64,000 bases of DNA from Drosophila persimilis (GCF_003286085.1 NW_020825294.1:3906001-3970000), one strand, 5' to 3'; shown: positions 23,640 to 33,369, counted from the stretch's first letter. Notes: generated by a model not told the origin, from the letters alone. A program made the numbers and translations.

Positions 23640-23790
23640 GTACCACTTTTTCTGTTGAGCCTCATATACCATCCGACTCATGTTTGAATTTTAGCACATG
23701 ACTATGTGGATATTTGTTGTGCATAGCAGCAATCAGCACTTTCGGATGAGTTCTTGAATGCGAGACGAAAGAGCGAAGCAGAGGTAAATG
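23640..23790. repeat. dispersed repeat shared with 16488-16650
   Basis: The second copy of the repeat described at 16488; CAGCACTTTCGGATGAG is identical in both. Confidence 0.6.
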
Positions 23791-24199
23791 CTCGATATAC
23801 TTGTTTGCTTTGTCTGGCATTTTCCTTGTAAATCCAATTGTAATTGTTATTTTCGTTACTCTCGTGCCTTTTGTGATTTAGATACACGCAGTTGCGACAT
23901 GCTCACACGCACATTTTCGTTATATCTTTCGATTGACTTTATACGTTAAATGTTAGATGACTTTATAGGGGTATTCCTTTTAAGTCGTTTAAAATATAGT
24001 ACCACCAAAACCTCTGCTGTGACCATCCGAAGCGCCAAGGTCTCAAACATATATCTGGGGGAATATCTTCAGCTAGGATGACCAGCTCTGCTGTATGAAC
24101 GAAAGCGCGAGAGCTTTACTGCTTCCACGCAATTCACAAACTCTCGGCAATTGTTCGCTCTCTCCCTCTTTCTGGTTCCGCGTACAGATGGATGTAGAA

Positions 24200-24366
24200 C
24201 AGCGGTCGGCAATGCCCTGTCGTAGCTCATAGGCTCATAGGAAAGTGCGCCGCTCACGTAGACGTGTATTACAGTGGCGCTGGCACCAATAAAATGTTCC
24301 TTTTTGCCTGCTGTCTACGCACACAAAAGCACTAAAAACATGTGAAAATATGCGTGCCAAACCCTG
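24200..24366. mobile_element. hAT-type MITE with perfect 8-bp target-site duplication
   Basis: The 167-bp element begins CAGCGGTCGGCA and ends TGCCAAACCCTG, which on the other strand reads CAGGGTTTGGCA: inverted ends agreeing at 9 of 12 bases, in the CAG..G...GGCA form typical of hAT elements. It is flanked by ATGTAGAA at 24192-24199 and 24367-24374, an exact 8-bp duplication as hAT transposases make. It has no coding capacity. The intact duplication argues for a fairly recent insertion. Confidence 0.8.
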
Positions 24367-24682
24367 ATGTAGAACGAATAACGGACGTTAATCTCTATTC
24401 TGAACTTTTCTGCTATTGTCCATATGATATATCCATATACATATAATTGAAGCAATCTAGACCCCGTTTTAAAGGAAGTCATTGCCATAAAGCTATTATT
24501 TATGTGTAGAGACGATCATAAGACTAGTCCTCCCTCCATTTAAGGTTAGAGGATCCATTAGGAATTGCAAATACCATCCCCACAAATGAATACACCATAT
24601 TAACATACATATGTTTATATAAAACTTTTTATTTATGTCTCTGGGGGGTCTATAAAGGATAGATCTGAGAAAAATGCACGAT

Positions 24683-24941
24683 CTAGTGATGGTGATGACC
24701 TCCACGATGTCCATGATTGCCCTTGCCATGTCCGTGATGTGAGCCACCACCACCACCGTAGTTATGTCCTCCGCCCTTCCCATGGCCACCGTGCCCATAT
24801 CCTGGTCGATATCCACCTCCATATTGGGGCAAGGCCAGGGCAGCGGCCAGCAGAGCGAATAAAATAATCTATAGAAGAAATATAAATGAGTTTTTGCTGT
24901 TCAAGAATTCAGTTTTCCGATCTACTCACCAGAAACTTCAT
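24683..24941 (-). CDS. secreted Gly/His-rich peptide (2 exons)
   Basis: Exons 24930-24941 (MKFL) and 24683-24868 join in phase 0 over a 61-bp intron; 65 residues. Exon 2 begins IILFALLAAALALPQ, a signal peptide. The mature part of about 47 residues is Gly/His/Tyr (YGGGYRPGYGHGGHGKG, then a run of five Gly) and ends in four His. Such composition is seen in glycine-rich antimicrobial, cuticle and metal-binding peptides; the sequence cannot decide between these. TATAAAG lies about 50 bp upstream. A larger frame in another register here is a shadow. Confidence 0.85.
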
Positions 24942-24991
24942 GTCGTTGGCTGATACTTTGCGAGTGGTATCCTTGCAGGATCTACTTTGAT

Positions 24992-24998
24992 CTTTATA
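24992..24998 (-). promoter_or_regulatory. TATA box of the Gly/His-rich peptide gene
   Basis: TATAAAG on the minus strand, 51-57 bp upstream of the start codon at 24941. Confidence 0.7.
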
Positions 24999-25251
24999 GC
25001 AAAAAAATAGTGTGCCCGGGTCGGTACCTGGATTGAATTTCCTCTACCTGTGGATATCCCCCTGAAAGTCCCCTTGGCCCATCTGCTTCTGCTTTTCTTT
25101 GAAGGGAATGTCCTGGCTTCAAGCGAATACCAAATGTAGAGGAACTATAAAAGGTTAATGGGATGAAAAAATAACATTGGAAGCACCCCAATCTTTAAAT
25201 ACCAATTTGTATGCTGCCAATCATATAAATGCATATATTTAAACAAAATTT

Positions 25252-25663
25252 TCAATTAATTCTATTAAATATGCTGAATTCAACAACAGGATAGTCAGTG
25301 TTGTTTTGAGAACTATGTAGAGGAGGGCTTCCAGAATCCACCGAGCCACTTCCACTTTGGTTTGGGTATGGCCCTCCATTAGACGGAGGGAAAGTGGAGC
25401 CTCCTCCATTATTTTGTTCATCAACGTAATGGTAGTTGATAAAATGGCATATTGTGCCGAATAGACAACACCTGGCCTCACCGCAAACCTGGCGACCGTT
25501 GGAAATGGTGCACATATAACTACTAGCACCAAAAATGTTGTTCAAAATATAGGGTCTAGACAGGCCCATGCCCACCAACGACAATAAAACAATCTGAAGG
25601 ATAAATAGAGGATTAAGGAATATATTCCATGTAGTACCGTCTTCTACTCACCAAGACTTTCAT
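25252..25663 (-). CDS. secreted Cys-containing protein, tandem paralog A (2 exons)
   Basis: Exons 25652-25663 (MKVL) and 25252-25593 join in phase 0 over a 58-bp intron; 117 residues. Signal peptide IVLLSLVGMGLS, then RPYILNN. The conserved core has five Cys in a short stretch (MCTISNGRQVCGEARCCLFG, then TICHF) followed by NYHYVDEQN. The tail is Ser/Gly/Pro-rich and ends near VVEFSIFN. It is about half identical to the neighbour at 26457-26907 in the Cys core, and upstream words are shared as well, so the pair arose by tandem duplication. The Cys pattern suggests a disulfide-bonded extracellular peptide; the family is not recognised. Confidence 0.85.
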
Positions 25664-26456
25664 TTCGAATGATTTTGAATGCGATTCTGCAGCGAAATTC
25701 CATTATTTATAGCCCAAAAATCTTTATAAATCTTAAATTCTCCGAAAGGCACAGCGATAAACTCAGGTTTAAGATCATATCTGAGGTTATGGAACATAAA
25801 AATATCTTTACGATTTCTGAAGAAACATTTAAGATAATTTTTGAAAGTCGCTGTTGGGATTCGGTTCTTGGAATCAAGTCTTAGTAGTACTACTCTTATC
25901 AAATAATTCATAACAAAAATTTAATGGAATTCCATAATCAAAAACTATGCAAGGGCATCCAAACATTTTGGTTTGAGACATACATATGCCAGACGCTTAT
26001 TAACAGTATGCAAAAAATAATTATAAAGGTTACAAAAAATAAAGGTGAATACATCGGATATTATCTATTAAATCACATTTAGGCAAAAAAAAATAATAAT
26101 AATAATCAGTTAACAAATTTTTTTCATAACAATACTTTAAGGTTACCTGACATTGACTTTGAAGTAAAAATGGATCTATATTCTTTTATAACATTATCCT
26201 ATAATATAATCAAGTTTATTTTATTGAAAAAATAATATTAAGGAATAATTGAGAACTTATTTTTATTCAATAAAACCGTGTTCTGTTATGTTAAAGTTTA
26301 CGTAGATTTGTGTATATACTTTTATGATCAGTTGTTGAATTTTGAATGCAAATACAAAAAATATTAAAACTAAACAGTTTGTGCCTACGGATATAACGTA
26401 ACAGTCCGCGATTTAGACCATATATTTGATCAAATTTTCAATTAATTGTATTAAAA
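25664..26456. other. promoter of paralog A and 3' flank of paralog B
   Basis: The first 200 bases hold the TATA box and the upstream block shared with paralog B (words such as CAGGTTTAAGATCAT and TTTACGATTTCTG). The rest is AT-rich, without a gene. Confidence 0.5.
25703..25711 (-). promoter_or_regulatory. TATA box of paralog A
   Basis: TATAAATAA on the minus strand, about 45 bp upstream of the start codon at 25663. Confidence 0.65.
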
Positions 26457-26907
26457 TTATCCTTGATTAGGACTGAATTCAATAACTTCATATTCAGAGC
26501 TTTTTTGGGGTTTTGTGCTTGGCTTTGGGGTGGTATTTTTACTGGCAGAGCCACCAAAGTCTGGAATGCTTCCAGAATCACCTCTGTCTGGGAATGATCC
26601 TCCATGAGACGGTGGGTAATCAGGTTGTCGTGGGTAATCAGGTTGTCGTGGATAATCATTCTGTCCATCCACGTAACGGTAGTTGTATAAGCGGCATAGA
26701 GGTATGCCGCCGTATTGAAAACACTGGGCTTCTCCGCAAACCAGGCGACCGTTGTACATGGTGCACATTTGCCCACCATAAAATCCGTAGTCCTGGGGCC
26801 TACACAGAGCCATGGCCACCAAAGAAAATAAAACAATCTGAAGGATAAATAGAGGATTAAGGAATATACTCCATGTAGTACGGTCTTCTACTCACCAAGA
26901 CTTTCAT
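26457..26907 (-). CDS. secreted Cys-containing protein, tandem paralog B (2 exons)
   Basis: Exons 26896-26907 (MKVL) and 26457-26837 join in phase 0 over a 58-bp intron; 130 residues. Signal peptide IVLFSLVAMALC, then RPQDYGFYGG. The Cys core (MCTMYNGRLVCGEAQC, then PLCRLYNYRYVDGQN) aligns with paralog A; the CC pair of A is a single C here. The tail carries three tandem DYPxQP-like units (DYPRQPDYPRQPDYPPS) encoded by near-identical DNA repeats, then Ser/Lys/Pro-rich sequence ending in EVIEFSPNQG. Core conservation with tail divergence suggests that the Cys module is the functional part. Confidence 0.85.
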
Positions 26908-26960
26908 TTCGATTAGAGTTTCGAATGATTTTGAATGCTATTCTGCAGCGACATCTCGTT

Positions 26961-26967
26961 TTTTATA
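26961..26967 (-). promoter_or_regulatory. TATA box of paralog B
   Basis: TATAAAA on the minus strand, about 55 bp upstream of the start codon at 26907. Confidence 0.65.
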
Positions 26968-27286
26968 GCACAGAAATCGTTATCAAAATTAAATGCTCTG
27001 GAAGACACAGCGATAAACCCAGGTTTAAGATCATAACTGAGGTTATGGAAAATTAAAATTTCTTTACGATTTCTGTAGAAATATAGACAATTTTCGGGTA
27101 GAAAGTCGCCGTGGGCTTTTGGTTATTGGAATCAAATCTTAGTAGTATTATTCATAACAAAAGTATTGTAAAATTTTTTGTTTGCTTTTCATTTAGTATA
27201 TTTATTATTCGTTTATTCGTGTGTGATTTAATCCTTAAAATGCGATTGACCAAATTCTTCATGGAAGATGTCTTCTGTCTGGTCTT

Positions 27287-27842
27287 CTAGTATCCATGAT
27301 GGAAACGATGGGTATGGCCATTCCGCTGTTCGCCAAAGCCTCCTGGTCCAAACCCTCTTTCTCCGCCAAAGCCTTCCCTTTGTCCGCCAAAGCCTTCCCT
27401 TTGTCCGCCAAAGCCTTCCCTTTGTCTGCCAAAGCCTTCCCTTTGTCCGCCAAAGCCATCCCTTTGTCCGCCAAAGCCTTCCCTTTGTCCGCCAAAGCCT
27501 TCCCTTTGTCCGCCAAAGCCTTCCCGTTGTCCTCCAAAGCCTTCCCGTTGTCCGCCAAAGCCTTCTCTTTGTCCGCCATATCCGCCTTGTCCAGCACCAG
27601 GCCCAAATGATCCTCCCCCAACTCCAGAACCATAGCCGCCTCCTTGGGCACCATAGCCGCCATTACCACCACCATATCCACCAGGACTACCATGTCCATA
27701 GCCATCACCGTAGCCAGATCTATGGGGCATGGCCAGAGCAACGGCCATCAAAGCGAATATTACAATCTACATTTAATAGAGAATTTTTAAAATTAGTTTC
27801 TTTCCACCAAAACTGTTCTACTCGACTTACCAATGGTTTCAT
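27287..27842 (-). CDS. secreted Gly-rich protein with GGQREGF heptad repeats (2 exons)
   Basis: Exons 27831-27842 (MKPL) and 27287-27766 join in phase 0 over a 64-bp intron; 163 residues. Signal peptide IVIFALMAVALA, then MPHRSGYGDG. A Gly/Tyr/Ser-rich segment is followed by ten tandem heptads close to GGQREGF (one RDGF, one GRQ variant), then RGFGPGGFGEQ and a His-containing end. The heptads are encoded by a 21-bp minisatellite at about 27356-27570 that also keeps spurious frames open on the opposite strand. The regular Arg/Glu alternation and Gly spacing suggest a structural or matrix peptide. Confidence 0.85.
27356..27570 (-). repeat. 21-bp coding minisatellite (GGQREGF units)
   Basis: Ten near-identical 21-bp units inside the Gly-rich gene. 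Most differences are single bases, so the array is homogeneous and probably length-variable between individuals. Confidence 0.9.
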
Positions 27843-27889
27843 TTTGGATGATATTTCGCAAATGAAATCATTTTTCAAACGAATTCAAA

Positions 27890-27896
27890 CTTTATA
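27890..27896 (-). promoter_or_regulatory. TATA box of the heptad-repeat gene
   Basis: TATAAAG on the minus strand, 48-54 bp upstream of the start codon at 27842. Confidence 0.65.
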
Positions 27897-28304
27897 CCAA
27901 AAAAAGAGAGTTTGAGTGTTTCGACTGAAAGATACCTATTAATCAGAATTTAATTCTTACATCTTACATACATTATTCTCTTTTAGACATCAAGATCAAA
28001 GAGTACTTGTTATTAAGAAAGCCTTGAATGCCTTGAACTCCAACGAATACCTATTAAAATGATAAGCTGATAATACAAATATTCAGACACAAAAGGTCAG
28101 ACTTTTTGATGTCCATTTTAGGTTTTACCCGACATAGAACTTCCACAAAAAAATAAACAAAATAATTGAATTTTTGATTAGGCATCAAAGAAGGCATACC
28201 GAAAGGTTATGACCCATCCCATCAATAGACTCATCCACAAATTGTTTATAGAATTAAGAAAACAGTTTTACCAGCGTGTCTATCTCTCTCTTCGTCTCCC
28301 AAGG

Positions 28305-28592
28305 TGGCTTAGAACTTAGGGATTATTTATATATTCACCACTTCTGGTCCTGTCCAGCTCTCTGCAGAATAAGGCTTCAATACTTGGGATTGGCCTTGCT
28401 AAATGACATTTTGGAGATGTCTACACTATGTTCCAGGAAGATCGCTAACTTTGTGAGAGCATCCGGATGGGATAATTGCTGACGTGAAGTCCCACAACGC
28501 AGGAAGGGAAAGATCCCAAGCGGTATCACAATGGGTCGTAACAGGCCGAAGAGCGACAAGCAACAGCCTCTACCTAACCATATCTAACCTAT
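28305..28592 (+). mobile_element. non-LTR retrotransposon (LINE) 3'-end fragment
   Basis: A plus-strand frame ends in CPALCRIRLQYLG, then a DILEMSTLCSRKIANFVRASGW-like phrase and a stop. This is the usual C-terminus of Drosophila LINE ORF2 proteins (CPAL..R...LG ... L..F...SGW). The following non-coding part (GGTATCACAATGGGTCGTAACAGG) resembles 3' ends of I/LOA-type elements. It is strongly 5'-truncated, with no reverse transcriptase left; the clade is uncertain. Confidence 0.7.
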
Positions 28593-28960
28593 ATATTCAT
28601 TGTAAACATATTTGACTTGTTTATTTAACCCTGTAATCACAATCTGTTCGTCCCATCATCTATTAGAAAAATCGAAAGTCAATAACAGTCCTTTCTAAGT
28701 AAAGTCGCTCCCACTATAAAGTGTTGGTGCTCCCTGCTCACTAATAATTTCATTTCAATGGAAGTCCAATTTATTCCTTATTTATACGATTCGGCGAGAG
28801 ATCGTGAACCCAAGTACTTCTTAGATTATCTTTGAAGCTTGGCCTTTGTTTAAATTTCGACAAAAAATCCATAAAATTTAGAGTTTCCCAGAAATCGCAT
28901 TTAGCTTGAATTCACATTAAATGTCAATCTGCTGTTATCATTTCTTCTTTTTCTTCGGGA

Positions 28961-28967
28961 TTAAAAG
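28961..28967 (+). promoter_or_regulatory. TATA-like word of the 29015 gene
   Basis: TTAAAAG lies about 50 bp upstream of the proposed start codon at 29015, the normal spacing in this gene nest; it is a weak TATA box. Confidence 0.35.
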
Positions 28968-29014
28968 CTGCCGTTTGTATTCCAAACGCATTCATTTTCT
29001 TAATAGCAATCGAA

Positions 29015-29299
29015 ATGGTATCTAAGTGGAAGGCCTAAGACATCTCTGGATTTTGTATAGATTATATTTCTTTGCAGAAAATTGTAATTATCGTCTTGGT
29101 CGTGCTGGCAGCTTCGATTACAGTGGAAGCCAGAGGATGCTGTTATATAATTTGTCAGCAAAAATCGCGAGAACAACACTATGATCCGCCAGCCCCGAAT
29201 CCACCACCAGTCCGGCAGCCTGCATCGAGTCCCCCTGGTTCGAGTGCGACATATCCTATCATAGATCTCTCTGCTCGTAGATTTTGGCACAAAAGATAA
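29015..29299 (+). CDS. secreted peptide with Pro-rich middle and ARRFW tail; first exon is the ATG alone
   Basis: The second exon, 29078-29299, follows a good acceptor (TTATATTTCTTTGCAG) and reads KIVIIVLVVLAASITVEA, a signal peptide lacking its Met. An ATG at 29015-29017 directly before GTATCT, 60 bp upstream, supplies it in phase 0; 74 residues in all. The mature part has a short Cys cluster (GCCYIIC), a Pro-rich stretch and the end IDLSARRFWHKR. The tail resembles NMDARGYWKSG of the 33627-33948 gene, whose exon 2 also begins with K-I. The one-codon first exon is unusual and the donor weak, so the start is less certain than the second exon. Confidence 0.65.
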
Positions 29300-29717
29300 T
29301 GTTATATGTGTTTGCATGTTAATCTCAGTACAGTACTCGTAGATTCTTGTTCTTCTTTTAAAACGGATTATCTTTTTACCAAAATTGTTTGTTAAAGTCA
29401 AGTTGAAGTAAAGTTGCTGGTATCATAAAAACAAAGTAAAATCTTTATGATATATAGTCGTCTAAAATAAAGGTATATTGTTTACTGTGTCAGTAGGAAG
29501 TGGCATCAGAATCTATCATCCAACCTGTTCGAATCAGCAGCAGCGTGTACAAAACGATCAAATGAGGATCAAACATGTTCGGTCTTGTGCAGTTTGATAC
29601 TCTCGCTATACTCTCTCCCAGAAAGGCTTTGTTTTCTCTACCCAATTTTTACCCGAAATAATTCTAAGGATTGTATTTTTCGTAGTGTCGTTTATGTATT
29701 TGATCAATCAATATTGT
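29300..29717. other. 3' flanks and GTTCGA repeat
   Basis: The convergent 3' flanks of the 29015 gene and of the minus-strand Gly/His/Gln gene, including one copy of the GTTCGA-type dispersed repeat at about 29520-29620. Confidence 0.5.
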
Positions 29718-30024
29718 TTAATGTCCGCCATGTCCGGCCTTGTTGTGTCCTTGGGCGTTGCCTTGCTGGCCATGGCCAAAACCTTGCTGGCCGCCCTGTC
29801 CGCCATGGCCAAAACCTTGCTGGCCGCCCTGTCCGCCATGGCTTCCTGCTTGCTGGCCATGTCCCTGCTGTCCATGTTCGCCATGGTTACCGGATCCAGC
29901 GGCCAAGACAGCAACGATCAAGGCGAAGAAAATAATCTAAACGGAGGAGAAAAGAAGATCCTTTAGCAAACACAAACTCCTGAATCTTTCACGACATTTT
30001 CTTTAGACTTACGAAGAATTTCAT
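29718..30024 (-). CDS. secreted Gly/His/Gln-rich peptide, tandem paralog A (2 exons)
   Basis: Exons 30013-30024 (MKFF) and 29718-29936 join in phase 0 over a 76-bp intron; 76 residues. Exon 2 begins IIFFALIVAVLAAGSG. The mature region is built of short units such as GHGQQ and GGQGGQQGFGHG and ends in KAGHGGH. The paralog at 31278-31628 has the same exon 1 and signal peptide and an expanded repeat region. High Gly and His with no Cys suggests a disordered extracellular peptide; antimicrobial or matrix roles are possible. TATATAAG lies about 60 bp upstream. Confidence 0.85.
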
Positions 30025-30083
30025 GGTGATTTGGTTGCTGCGACTCAAGTTCTTAACTGACTACCAAACGGCCGACGACGAGG

Positions 30084-30091
30084 CTTATATA
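30084..30091 (-). promoter_or_regulatory. TATA box of Gly/His/Gln paralog A
   Basis: TATATAAG on the minus strand, about 60 bp upstream of the start codon at 30024, followed by CCTCGTCGTCGG, which is also present at paralog B. Confidence 0.7.
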
Positions 30092-31277
30092 GCAAGATTT
30101 CGAACATAACAAAATAATAAAAAAAAGATTGTTTTGCATATTATACGAGTAGACTTTATTTGCTATCACCTATACCGAAAGACGACCCCAAAGACTGACT
30201 TGTTTCGTTGTATATTAATTTGCCGTGATTAAATGACATTTTCTATTGACAAAGATTGGACCCGTAGCCTCCACCAGATAGCGCAGGGCCAGAATTAAAT
30301 TCTTTTGCACATCATTGTTTATTAGCCATCAGGGTTTTGGGTTATTAAGCAGATCTCTGGCAATTTTTGCGTGTTAGATTCATTCACTATCTATGAGTAT
30401 TTGTTATAAGGAAAACCAATGCCTTGATTCCCATTTCAGGGTTTTCCCCCACATAGAACTTCCACAAAAAAACAACAAAATAATTGAATTTTTGATTGGG
30501 CATCAAAGAAGGCAAGCCTCTCACTTACAATTACAATGCAATAGTCGTAGGTTCTGGTTCTACTCTAAATTCTTGTCATCTTGTTAGATTTGTGTCTTGT
30601 GTATATTAGCTGAAATTTTTTTTTCTGAATTCGCACTGGTATCGTAAACACAAAGTAAAATGTTTATGAGGCAATTATTCTCCCTTATTAGCATTGATCT
30701 CTCTCTCTCTTTCTCTTAAAAACTGTTTGTGGCTTATAAAAATCCAGTTTTCCACTACCTATTATCTCTTATTGCTTATGAAGAAAGACCTTTGGTATTA
30801 TTTGAAATCGGATTCATTTGTTGCAATCAATTGACAGAAGTCTATGACAGAATTATGGTTTTAATTAAAAGTACTCCTACAATCGGACTGATTTCTTCAC
30901 AATTACTTATTGCCTTCTATATGTCTTGAATCACTGATCATAAAGGTGCTTGGCGGCAACTGAGTGAATTTCACATAGGTATATTGTTTACCGTGGCAGT
31001 TGCAAGTGTTTAATCCATCAGAAAGTTGCATTTTAGTATGATCGAATCTGCTCGATCAGTGGCAGCATGTACGTACCAGTTCCGCTCACACAAATCGAAG
31101 ATCAAAAGAGGATCAAACATGCTCGGTCTTGTGCAGTTTGATGGCCGGTTCGAGGTGTTGGCAGGAACCTCTCGCTATACTCTCTCTCCCAGTAAGGCTT
31201 TGGTCTTTATACCCAATATAGTAACCGAAATAATGCTAAATATTGTGTGTTTTTTGTATTTTTTTAATCAATATTGT

Positions 31278-31628
31278 TTAATAACGTCCGCCATGTCCGC
31301 CCTGGCCGTGTCCTTCCTGACCATGACCACCGAAACCTTGCTGGCCGTGTCCTTGCTGACCATGACCGCCGAAACCTTGCTGGCCGCCCTGTCCGCCATG
31401 GCCTCCCTGGCCGAATCCTTGCTGGCCATGTCCCTGCTGGCCGAATCCTTGCTGGCCATGTCCCTGCTGACCGAATCCTTGCTCTCTACGTCCCTGGTTA
31501 CCACCGTATCCGTTGGCGAAGACAGCCACGATCAAGGCGAAGAAAATAATCTAAAAGGAGGAGAAAAAATAGATGCTTTAGCAAACACAAAATCCTGAAT
31601 CTTTCTTAAGACTTACGAAGAATTTCAT
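31278..31628 (-). CDS. secreted Gly/His/Gln-rich peptide, tandem paralog B (2 exons)
   Basis: Exons 31617-31628 (MKFF) and 31278-31550 join in phase 0 over a 66-bp intron; 94 residues. The signal peptide IIFFALIVAVFA is nearly identical to that of paralog A. The mature region alternates QQGFGQQGHG units, turns to GGHGQ units and ends in GQGGHGGRY. It is 18 residues longer than paralog A through repeat expansion, while exon 1, the splice sites and the promoter are conserved. This suggests the gene is functional and that repeat number is loosely constrained. Confidence 0.85.
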
Positions 31629-31686
31629 GGTGATTTGATTGCTTAGACTCAAGTTCTAACTGATTGATAATCGCCGGACGACGAGG

Positions 31687-31694
31687 CTTTTATA
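31687..31694 (-). promoter_or_regulatory. TATA box of Gly/His/Gln paralog B
   Basis: TATAAAAG on the minus strand, about 60 bp upstream of the start codon at 31628. Confidence 0.7.
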
Positions 31695-31862
31695 GCAATA
31701 CTGCGAACATAACAAAATAATAAAAACAAAGATTGTTTATACGAGTAGATTTTTTCATTTGTTATCACCTATGTATTCCGAAAACGACCCCAAAGCCTGA
31801 CTCGTTTCATTGTAGATTAATTTGCCGTGATGAAATGACATTTTCTATTGACAAAGATTGGA

Positions 31863-32761
31863 CCCATGGGGTCTTGTGACCTGCCTCTGCCATTTCGTTG
31901 ATTTCTTTCGCTTTTTTTTACAAAACAAATCAAAACAGATAAGCCAAATGCCTTATCTGTACTTGTGTGATTCAGGGATTGTATTTTATATGGCATAACT
32001 TTTGCTGATGATGTGATCTGTTTCCTCCGTAACTTTGTGATCTTTTAAGCATAATTTTTGGCAGTGTCTATGCATTAAGTATTCGACAATAAAACCCCAA
32101 AAGATGCTCTCTCAATCTTAGACCTTAGAAGATGCTTTAAAAAACTTGCATTCGGTATGATCGAGTAATCTTTGGAATTCGATTTCCATAGAATACTTTT
32201 ATATTTGCTGTCGAATTTTCTATTTATAAAAATGTGTCAAAGATACCAAATGCAACACTTACAACCTTGAGGTTGACCTTAAGCTCCTCTGCAACGATAT
32301 ATTTTACTCCAATGATTTTAGGAGCTCTTTACTCAATGTGTATTGAAGTAAAGAATAAAGTTTTTAAGTGAGAAAAGATGACATGGGAGACCGATAAGAG
32401 TATTTTTCAGGAGTACAAGTATCAGAGAATTGCATTGAGTATGATCGAATCAGCTTGATCATCATCAAAATGTTCGTTTGAGTTGTTCAGATGACACTAA
32501 GAACTTTGGGAACGAACATGTTCGAACCAAACAGCGCGATATGTTGGTTCGATATGTGTTCGATCATACTTTTAGTATGAAACGCAACGAACGATCGTTA
32601 CCGATCGAACGATTGATCCGACTGATCCTCGTTTTCTTATCAGCGAATTTCTTTATATCTGTGTGATTCATTATTTTCTTAATCTTGTAGTTCTTTGTGT
32701 TTCGCTTAATGATTGATATAGGTATATATATTATACAAAATGTATTAAAGAAACAAAAAAT
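31863..32761. other. non-coding stretch with GTTCGA repeat
   Basis: About 900 bases without a supported gene. A GTTCGA/TTCGAAC-rich segment lies at about 32435-32590, including GAACATGTTCGAACC. The right end is the 3' flank of the Turandot-like gene. Confidence 0.5.
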
Positions 32762-33294
32762 CTAAAAATACTTTGACCTGAACATACCGCTAGAAAAAAG
32801 GCAAAAAATAAATCCAATAATTGTAATTATACGATTTATCTCGATTCCCTTTGCTGATGAACTTCTATGACTTTCAACGACTTTCGCCAGATCCACAACA
32901 CCCTCGACAATGTACTTGGCAACAATGGGTCCAATGGTGCCCTCCCGAGAAGTTTCACCCTCCGCCAAGACGCCAGTTTGGATGGCCTCAGTGTATCGCT
33001 TTCGCAGTTCTTCAGCACGTAGCCTTTCCTCCGAGGTTAAGCCGATTTGATCTTGATATGCGTCATAGAACTGTGCCATCTCTCGAAGATTCCTTTCCTT
33101 TGTGGCTCGATTGACATCTGGATTTGAGTAGATCGCCAACAAATGGCGACCAGCGGTGCCGTATTGGTCATCATCCCCTCGAGTACCAGAACATACCAGT
33201 ACGATCAGAAGACAGCTGAAACGACAGACTGTATACGAATAGCCCGAGGTTTATTTATTCACTGATGTTACCTCCAACGTATCAAATGGCCCAT
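32762..33294 (-). CDS. Turandot-family secreted stress/immune protein (2 exons)
   Basis: Exons 33272-33294 and 32762-33215 join in phase 2 over a 56-bp intron; 158 residues. Residues 1-21 (MGHLIRWSCLLIVLVCSGTRG) form a signal peptide. The body matches the Turandot pattern: a helical segment LLAIYSNPDVN.ATKERN, then GLTSEERLRAEELRKRYTEA (compare LTPEERE in TotA), then GPIVAKYIVEGVVDLAKVVE. Turandots are haemolymph proteins induced by stress and infection through JAK-STAT and related pathways. Unusually, after the helix the protein continues about 30 residues into a hydrophobic tail (IITIIGFIFCLFSSGMF), which could be a membrane anchor or a read-through of a lost stop. A TATA box lies about 70 bp upstream. 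Confidence 0.8.
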
Positions 33295-33362
33295 GGCTCG
33301 GATCTAAGAGACTCTGTTTGCGATCCGAAGTATACTGGTCGTCACCAAAGGGTGATTGATTG

Positions 33363-33369
33363 CTTTATA
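33363..33369 (-). promoter_or_regulatory. TATA box of the Turandot-like gene
   Basis: TATAAAG on the minus strand, about 70 bp upstream of the start codon at 33294. Confidence 0.6.

Larger units (their letters stand above)
28105..30262. repeat. tandem segmental duplication, left unit
   Basis: Blocks shared in the same order with 30428-31862: CACATAGAACTTCCACAAAAAA-type sequence and the ATTGAATTTTTGATT block (about 28105-28200 versus 30428-30516); a 3'-flank block (about 29330-29470 versus 30560-31000); a GTTCGA-repeat block (29520-29640 versus 31035-31200); the Gly/His/Gln gene; and its upstream block ending ACAAAGATTGGACCC. The left unit has in addition a LINE fragment and the 29015 gene. 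Confidence 0.7.
30428..31862. repeat. tandem segmental duplication, right unit
   Basis: The partner of 28105-30262. Between the first shared block and the 3'-flank block the coding part corresponding to the 29015 gene is missing; only its 3' flank remains (about 30535-30660). The LINE fragment is also absent, which is consistent with its insertion into the left unit after duplication. Confidence 0.65.

Noticed and set aside
27268-27915. 215-codon plus-strand frame with RQSLPFV repeats
   Set aside because: Antisense of the spliced GGQREGF gene on the minus strand, which has a TATA box, signal peptide and good splice sites.
31026-31598. 190-codon plus-strand frame
   Set aside because: Antisense of the Gly/His/Gln paralog B and its 3' flank.
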